Part shown: positions 58,358-64,000 of the stretch, piece by piece
Numbering within the stretch: position 1 is the first letter of the stretch
Layout of the letters: each line of letters opens with the position of its first letter
DNA from: Citrobacter enshiensis
Lineage (GTDB): Bacteria; Pseudomonadota; Gammaproteobacteria; Enterobacterales; Enterobacteriaceae
Assembly: GCF_029338175.1 (NCBI RefSeq)
Contig: NZ_CP119862.1
Coordinates: forward strand, 1,798,001-1,862,000
DNA length: 64,000 bases
Direction of reading: 5' to 3'
The notes under the pieces: generated by a model
What the model was told of the DNA's origin: nothing
What the model saw: only the letters and a program-made list of their open reading frames with translations
Database searches by the model: none
Made by a program: the position numbers and the translations under genes

Positions 58358-59154
58358 ATGAAAAAGCACTTCTGGTCGTCAGTTTTGGCACCAGCTATCA
58401 CGACACCTGTGAGAAAAATATTGTGGCCTGCGAGCGCGATTTGGCGGCAAGTTGCCCTGACAGAGATCCGTTTCGCGCTTTCACCTCCGGGATGATCATC
58501 CGCAAACTTAAACAGCGCGATGGTATTGATATCGACACGCCGTTGCAGGCATTGCAAAAACTCGCCGCGCAGGGATATCAGGACGTTGCCATTCAGTCTC
58601 TGCACATCATTAACGGTGATGAATACGAAAAAATCGTGCGCGAAGTGCAAAGTATGCGCCCGCTGTTTTCCCGTCTGACGCTGGGGGCGCCGTTATTGAG
58701 CAGTCATCGTGATTACACGCAACTGATGCTGGCGTTGCAGCAACAGATGCCCACGCTTGAGACAACCGAGAAGGTGGTGTTTATGGGGGCATGGCGCCAG
58801 CCATCATGCGTTCGCCGCCTATGCGTGCCTTGACCATATGATGACGGCGCAGGGTTTTCCGGCTCGCGTGGGGGCGGTCGAGAGTTACCCGGAAGTCGAG
58901 ATCCTCATTGAGAGTCTGGGTAAAGAAGGCGTTAGCGGTGTGCATCTTATGCCGTTGATGCTGGTCGCGGGCGATCACGCCATCAACGACATGGCCTCTG
59001 ATGAAGAGGACTCCTGGAAAACACGCTTTAACGCCGCAGGTATTCCGGCCACGCCGTGGTTAAAGTGGGCTGGGAGAAACATCCGGCAGTTCGCGCGATG
59101 TTTGTCGCGCACCTGCAACACGCGCTGGAAATGGCAGTGGAGGAAGCAGCATGA
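58358..59154 (+). CDS. cbiK: Sirohydrochlorin cobaltochelatase CbiK (frame breaks)
   Basis: Inserts cobalt into (precorrin-2) sirohydrochlorin, the anaerobic entry step. The start MKKALLVVSFGTSYHDTCEKN is broken by a missing A near 58365. The catalytic histidines lie in VFMGHGASHHAFAAYACLDHMM (split by an extra G near 58787) and LVAGDHAINDMASD. A third break lies near 59065. Restored length is about 264 residues. Confidence 0.93.
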
Positions 59155-59870
59155 GCGGTAAACTGTATGCGTTGAGCACGGGTCCTGGTGCGTCACCGAT
59201 CCTGATCCACGGTTCGTGGGGCGCGGATCCTCGGTTCACTGGATATTTTATATGCCCCGGCCGGGCCGTAAAGGCGGTGACAGCCTGGCGCTCTCCATTG
59301 TGCGTGAATATATCGGCGAACAGACAGAGGTGCGCTGCTGCCATTTCCCGATGAGTGCCGACAGCGCCGAGAAAGAGGCCGTCTGGGACGAGGTCGCCGC
59401 CGCGCTGGTCAAAGAAGTTAAGGCCGGAAAACAGGTTGGCTTTATCACGCTGGGCGATGCCATGTTGTTCAGCACCTGGGTCTTTTTACTGCAGCGTATT
59501 GGCAACCCGGAGTGGTTGGAAATTGTCCCTGGCGTCACCTCGTTTGCCGCCATTGCCGCCCGCTCAAAAACGCCGCTGGCAATGGAACAACAGTCGCTGG
59601 CTGTGATCTCCTGTACGGCACCGGAAGCTGAAATTCAGCAGGCGCTAAAGCAGCACGAAAGCCTGGTGCTCATGAAGGTGTACGGCAGGTTCACGCGTAT
59701 TAAAGCGTTGCTGCAAACAGGAAGGTTTACTGGACTGTGCCCTGATGATGGCTGAAGCCACCCTGCCTGGCGAGCAATGCTGGCGCCATCTGGATGAGGT
59801 GAGTGATGAGCAGTCGCTGCCTTACTTCTCGACCATTCTGGTCAACAAACGGTGGGAGTATGAGGAATGA
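59151..59870 (+). CDS. cbiL: Cobalt-factor II C20-methyltransferase CbiL (frame breaks)
   Basis: Tetrapyrrole methylase of about 237 residues. MSGKLYALSTGPGA is the SAM loop. The following 25 residues are scrambled by indels at 59195-59260; the frame then reads GRKGGDSLALSIVREYIGEQ, VGFITLGDAMLFSTWVFLLQ and IVPGVTSFAAIAARSK. A break near 59730 precedes ALMMAEATLPGEQCWRHLDE. It ends NKRWEYEE. Confidence 0.92.
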
Positions 59871-60610
59871 TACTCGAAAAAACAGCTGAAGCAACTGTCA
59901 TTCAGTGGGTTGGGCTGCGGCGCTATTGCTGATGGTGGTTCCCGAGCAGGCGTTCGCGATGCACATCATGGAGGGTTTTCTGCCGCCGATGTGGGCGTTG
60001 GCATGGTGGCTGCTGTGTTTTTACCCTTGCCTGTGGTACGGACTGGTTCGCCTGCGGCAGATTGTCCAGGAAGATAACCATCAAAAAGTGCTGCTGGCGC
60101 TGTGCGGGGCATTCATTTTCGTGCTCTCGGCGCTGAAAATCCCTTCCGTGACCCGGGAGCTGTTCTCATCCGACCGGCGTTGGTCTGGCGGTCATTCTGT
60201 TTGGACCCGGCGTGGTGGCGGTTCTTGGCGCGATCGTTCTGCTCTTCCAGGCATTGTTGCTGGCGCATGGCGGGCTGACCACGCTGGGTGCGAATGGCAT
60301 GTCGATGGCGGTGATTGGGCCGGTTGTTGGATATCTGGTGTGGCAACTGGCCTGTCGCGCAGGATTGCGCCGCGATGTTGGGGTCTTCTTGTGCGCGATG
60401 CTGGCGGATCTGGTGACCTATTTCGTCACCTCTGTACAGCTTGGGGTTGCCTTCCCGGATCCGCAGGCGGGCGCGCCAGGATCCATCGTCAAATTTATGG
60501 GCATTTTCTGTTTAACACAGATTCCGATTGCGATCGCGGAAGGGTTGTTAACCGTCATGATCTACGACCAGTTGACCAAGCGGCGGTTGATTACCGCACA
60601 AGGACATTAG
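59867..60610 (+). CDS. cbiM: Cobalt ECF transporter substrate-binding subunit CbiM (frame breaks)
   Basis: Membrane S-component for cobalt. A signal-like stretch ([11 protein letters not shown]) precedes the mature [17 protein letters not shown], whose N-terminal Met-His helps bind the metal. [19 protein letters not shown] and [29 protein letters not shown] are conserved. Breaks near 59888 (extra A), 60020 and 60165. Restored length is about 245 residues. Confidence 0.93.
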
Positions 60611-60611
60611 G

Positions 60612-60894
60612 ATGAAAAAGACGCTGATATTGTTGAGCATGGTGATAGCCCTGGTGATCCTGCCGTTCTTCATTAATCATGGCGGCGAATACGGCGGTGC
60701 TGATGGGGAAGCCGAAAGCCAGATCCAGGCCATTGCGCCGGATTATAAACCCCTGGTTCGACCCACTGTATGAACCGGCCAGTGGTGAAATCGAAAGTTT
60801 GCTGTTCACCCTGCAGGGTTCGCTTGGCGCGGCAGTGATTTTCTACATTCTGGGTTATTGCAAAGGTAGACAACGTCGTGATGACCGGGCTTGA
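60612..60894 (+). CDS. cbiN: Cobalt transporter auxiliary subunit CbiN (one frame break)
   Basis: Small two-helix protein of 93 residues that completes CbiM. MKKTLILLSMVIALVILPFFINHGGEYGG starts it (first helix and periplasmic loop); an extra C near 60750 (AAACCCCTGG) breaks the frame before WFDPLYEPASGEIESLLFTLQG and the second helix. It ends GRQRRDDRA. Confidence 0.93.
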
Positions 60895-61561
60895 CAGGCT
60901 TAGCTACCAGAGTCGCTGGTTTCATGTATCACCGGAGCGAAAGTTTTTGCTCTGGACGGTGATGATGACGCTGGCGTTCACCCCTGCCGCCATGGAGGGC
61001 AGGGTATCGAGCTCCTGTTTACCGCCGGACCTGACCTGCTGGTTGTTACGCCTCTCGGTATGGCGCTGGTGCAGGTGGATGGCCTTGCCCTTTGGTTTTT
61101 TAGTGGTTGGGGTGGTGACGATTCTGTTTAGCGTAAGCCGCGATCCCCAGTCGCTGTTGGTCAGTTTGCCTGTCGGATCGTACTGGCTTGGTATTACCTC
61201 TTCAGGGCTTATCACCGCGAACGAAACCTTCTGGCGTAGCCTGGCCGCACTGGCATCAACGTTCTGGCTGGTACTGAATCTACCGTTTCCACAGCTGATT
61301 GTATTGCTTAAACGCGCGCGTGTGCCGCGACTGCTCACCGAGCAGATCCTGCTGACCTGGCGCTTCATTTTTATTCTGTTAGACGAAGCGCTTGCCATTC
61401 ATCGCGCGCAAACGCTGCGTTTTGGTTATCGTAGTCTGCCGAAAAGCTACCGTTCTCTGGCGATGTTGGTCGGATTACTGTTTACTCGCGTGCTGATTCG
61501 CTATCAGCAAATGGCTACCACGCTGGATATCAAACTGTATCAGGGTGATTTTCACCTGTAA
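60881..61561 (+). CDS. cbiQ: Cobalt ECF transporter T component CbiQ
   Basis: Open throughout, 226 residues, membrane coupling subunit. MTGLDRLSYQSRWFHVSPERKFLLW starts it and RARVPRLLTEQILLTWRFIFILLDEALAI carries the Ala-Arg-type coupling helices. Residues ~34-52 (AAMEGRVSSSCLPPD) do not fit the family, but another frame of the same DNA gives PP...GQGIELLFTAGLTCW; three added bases between 60980 and 61032 restore the frame. So the odd patch is probably read error. Confidence 0.92.
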   Translation: MTGLDRLSYQSRWFHVSPERKFLLWTVMMTLAFTPAAMEGRVSSSCLPPDLTCWLLRLSVWRWCRWMALPFGFLVVGVVTILFSVSRDPQSLLVSLPVGSYWLGITSSGLITANETFWRSLAALASTFWLVLNLPFPQLIVLLKRARVPRLLTEQILLTWRFIFILLDEALAIHRAQTLRFGYRSLPKSYRSLAMLVGLLFTRVLIRYQQMATTLDIKLYQGDFHL

Positions 61562-61569
61562 GGAAAAGC

Positions 61570-62390
61570 ATGCTTGCCACGACAGAGCTCTGGTTTCGCT
61601 ATCAGGATGAGCAGGTACTCAAAGGGGCTCACGCTGGATTTTCTCGCGCATTCTGTGACCGGATTAGTCGGCGCGAATGGCTGCGGGAAATCGACGCTGT
61701 TTATGAACCTGAGCGGCCTTCTGCGCCCACAAAAAGGGGCGGTTCTGTGGCAGGGAAAACCGTTGGATTACAGTAAACGCGGCTTGCTGGCGTTACGCCA
61801 ACAGGTGGCTACCGTCTTTCAGGACCCCGATCAGCAAATATTCTATACCGACATCGATAGCGACATTGCGTTTAGCCTGCGCAATCTGGGCGTGGCGGAA
61901 GCCGAAATAGCCCGGCGTGTGGAGGATGCGCTGACGCTGGTTGATGCCCCAGCATTATTCCGCCATCAACCCGATCCAGTGTTTAAGCCACGGGCAGAAA
62001 AAACGGGTGGCGATTGCGGGTGCGATGGTATTACAGGCCCGTTATTTGTTGCTGGATGAACCGACGGCAGGTCTCGATCCTGCCGGAAGAACGCAAATGA
62101 TCGACATCATCAAGCGAATTGTGGCGCAGGGGAATCACGTCGTCATCTCCAGCCACGATATCGATCTCATCTATGAAGTCAGCGATGCGGTGTATGTCCT
62201 GCGCCGTGGCGAAGTGCTGGCGCATGGCGAGCCGGGCGAGGTGTTCGCCCGTACTGAATTAATCGAACAAGCCGGGTTAACGCAGCCCTGGCTGGTGAAC
62301 CTGCATGCCCAATTGGGGCTACCGCTGTGTAAAACCGAAGCTGAATTTTTTAGTCGTATGCGAGAGAACGCACTGAAGGAGGCGTCATGA
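61570..62390 (+). CDS. cbiO: Cobalt ECF transporter ATPase CbiO (two frame breaks)
   Basis: ABC ATPase of about 271 residues. Walker A is [21 protein letters not shown]-loop [14 protein letters not shown], signature [16 protein letters not shown], Walker [16 protein letters not shown] and switch His in [12 protein letters not shown]. Breaks near 61627 (extra G in GGGGCTCACGC) and 61985. Ends NALKEAS, with its TGA overlapping the cbiP ATG. Confidence 0.94.
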
Positions 62391-63917
62391 CGCAGGCAAT
62401 AATGTTGCAGGGAACGGCATCCTGATGTGGGTAAAAGCGTGCTGGTGGCAGGGCTGTGCCCGTATTTTTTATCAGGACCGGTCTGCGCACGGCGCCTTTT
62501 TAAATCGCAGAATATGGCGCTGAACTCCCGGTATCACGCCCGGATGGCAAAGAGATGGGCCGCGCGCAGATCTTTCAGGCGGAGGCCGCGGGGATCACAC
62601 CCGACGTGCGGATGAATCCGGTCCTGCTAAAACCCACCAGCGATCGCAAAGCGCAAGTGGTGCTGATGGGTAAAGTGGCCACCGATATGGATGCCGTCAG
62701 CTACCACGAAATTAAACCGCGGCTACGGGAACAGATCCTCGAGGTATACAGGCAGCCTGGCGCAGGACATGACGTCATCGTGCTGGAGGGGGCGGCAGCC
62801 CGGCAGAGATAAACCTGCGCGAATTCGTAGACATCGTCAATATGGGGATGGCGGAGATGGCAAAATGCCCGGTGATCCTGGTGGCGGATATCGACCGGGG
62901 TGGGGTCTTCGCCTCTATTTATGGCACGCTGGCTCTGCTGCACGACCATGAACGCGCCAGAGTGAAAGGGGTCATCATCAACAAATTCAGAGGCGATGTG
63001 GCGCTGCTTTACTCCGGCATTGAACAAATTGAATCATTGAACGGGGTGCCGGTGCTGGCGTAATGCCCTGGCTGGATGTGGATCTGGAAGATGAAGATGG
63101 CGTTGCGCTGCAAAAAGGGAAATACCTGCGCACCGAAAAACGCGATATCGATATTGCAGTTTGTTCAACTGCCGACACATCTCAAATTTTACGGATTTCA
63201 ACGCGCTGGCAGCCCACCCGGATGTCCGGGTACGCTACGTGCGGCATCCTGAAGAGCTGGAAACGGTCGATTTGGTTCTCCTGCCCGGTAGTAAAAACAC
63301 GTTGGGCGATCTGGTGTGGATGCGCGAAAGCTGTATGGCGCATGCTGTTTTACAGGCACATCAACGCAGCGTACCCATCATGGGCATTTGCGGCGGCTAC
63401 CAGATCCTCGGCGATACCATCATTGATGAAGTGGAGTCCGGGCTGGGCACGCTGCCGGGGCTTGGCTTACTCAACACCGTCACCCATTTTGCACAGCATA
63501 AAACCACGACTCAGGTAGAGGCGACAATGTCGCCCGCGCTGCCCGGATGGCTGGCTGCGGCTTCAGGCTTACCCGTACGCGGTTATGAAATTCACATGGG
63601 GGAAACCGCGCTGAACGAGGATTGCCGCTCAGTGATGCAGCTACGAAAAAATGGGCAACATGTGGCGGATGGCGCGGTGACCGAGGACGGACTGGCGTTT
63701 GGGCACCTACCTGCATGGCCTGTTTGATAGCGATGATTTTACCCGTGCTCTGATCAATGGCCTGCGCGTGCGTAAAGGTCTGGAACCCCTGGATATGACT
63801 TTTCAGTATGGGCAGTACAAATTGCAGCAGTTCGATCTGCTGGCTGAGGGGATGCGCGAACATATTGATATTGATAAAATTTATCAAATCATGCAACAAC
63901 ATCAGGAGCCTGTATGA
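62387..63917 (+). CDS. cbiP: Cobyric acid synthase CbiP (many frame breaks)
   Basis: Glutamine-dependent amidation of side chains b, d, e and g. The N-terminal P-loop ([16 protein letters not shown]) needs one base restored near 62423. Then [75 protein letters not shown], shown in part, and the glutaminase cysteine in [12 protein letters not shown]; later GYEIHMGET and [18 protein letters not shown]. Breaks near 62423, 62465-62495, 62535, 62800, 63060, 63165 and 63702. Restored length is about 506 residues. Confidence 0.93.
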
Positions 63918-64000
63918 TGATTCTGGTAACGGGCGGGGCGCGCAGTGGAAAAAGCCGACATGCCGAGGCGCTGATTGCGGATTCGCCGCAGGTATTATAC
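63914..64000 (+). CDS. cobU: Adenosylcobinamide kinase / guanylyltransferase (3' end outside window)
   Basis: Only the first 29 codons are in the window: [20 protein letters not shown] with the P-loop GGARSGKS, then IADSPQVLY. It activates cobinamide for nucleotide-loop assembly. The ATG overlaps the cbiP stop, as in Salmonella. cobS and cobT would be expected next. Confidence 0.93.
   Translation, partial: MMILVTGGARSGKSRHAEALIADSPQVLY

Overview
The window is a stretch of enterobacterial chromosome, most likely Citrobacter or a close relative of Salmonella. The basis is gene content and order: gnd, ugd, the his operon, yeeZ, yeeY, plaP, sbcB, phsABC, dacD, sbmC, yeeA, tmaR, pdu, pocR, cbi and cobU run in the Salmonella-type order. 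Many encoded proteins differ from Salmonella sequences at scattered positions, and sopA is not seen. The genus is an inference from remembered protein sequences, not from a search.

Layout. 1-1377: gnd, lacking its first ~10 codons. 1490-8160: an AT-richer accessory cassette between gnd and ugd. It holds an IS200/IS605-type remnant, four minus-strand genes for a probable surface-glycan modification pathway (GT2 glycosyltransferase, SAM methyltransferase, flippase-like membrane protein, large membrane glycosyltransferase-like protein) and an IS3-family remnant. 8623-9790: ugd. 9837-17083: the his operon with its leader peptide and attenuator, minus strand. 17258-20681: yeeZ, yeeY and the putrescine importer plaP. 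20793-22218: sbcB. 22617-26247: phsABC, thiosulfate reductase. 26399-29863: dacD, sbmC with a LexA box, yeeA and tmaR. 29903-46728: the propanediol-utilisation operon pduA to pduX, minus strand. 47243-49138: pduF and pocR, plus strand. 49493-64000: a cobalamin riboswitch and the anaerobic cobalamin operon cbiA to cbiP, entering cobU.

The right half is one physiological unit. PocR senses propanediol and activates both pdu and cbi/cob. The cbi genes make the coenzyme B12 that diol dehydratase PduCDE needs, and the pdu genes build the microcompartment that confines propionaldehyde. phsABC gives an anaerobic electron sink next door.

The most important caveat is that roughly two thirds of the genes, including core his genes, sbcB and most cbi genes, have their frame broken by one-base gains or losses, mostly within or beside short homopolymers. 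In each case the protein continues with recognisable family sequence in another frame. I read this as sequencing error, not wholesale gene decay, and give the restored gene extents. About twenty genes read through cleanly, mainly pduA-C, pocR and cbiA-G.

No fundamentally new system stands out. The best candidate for something undescribed is the four-gene glycan cassette between gnd and ugd.
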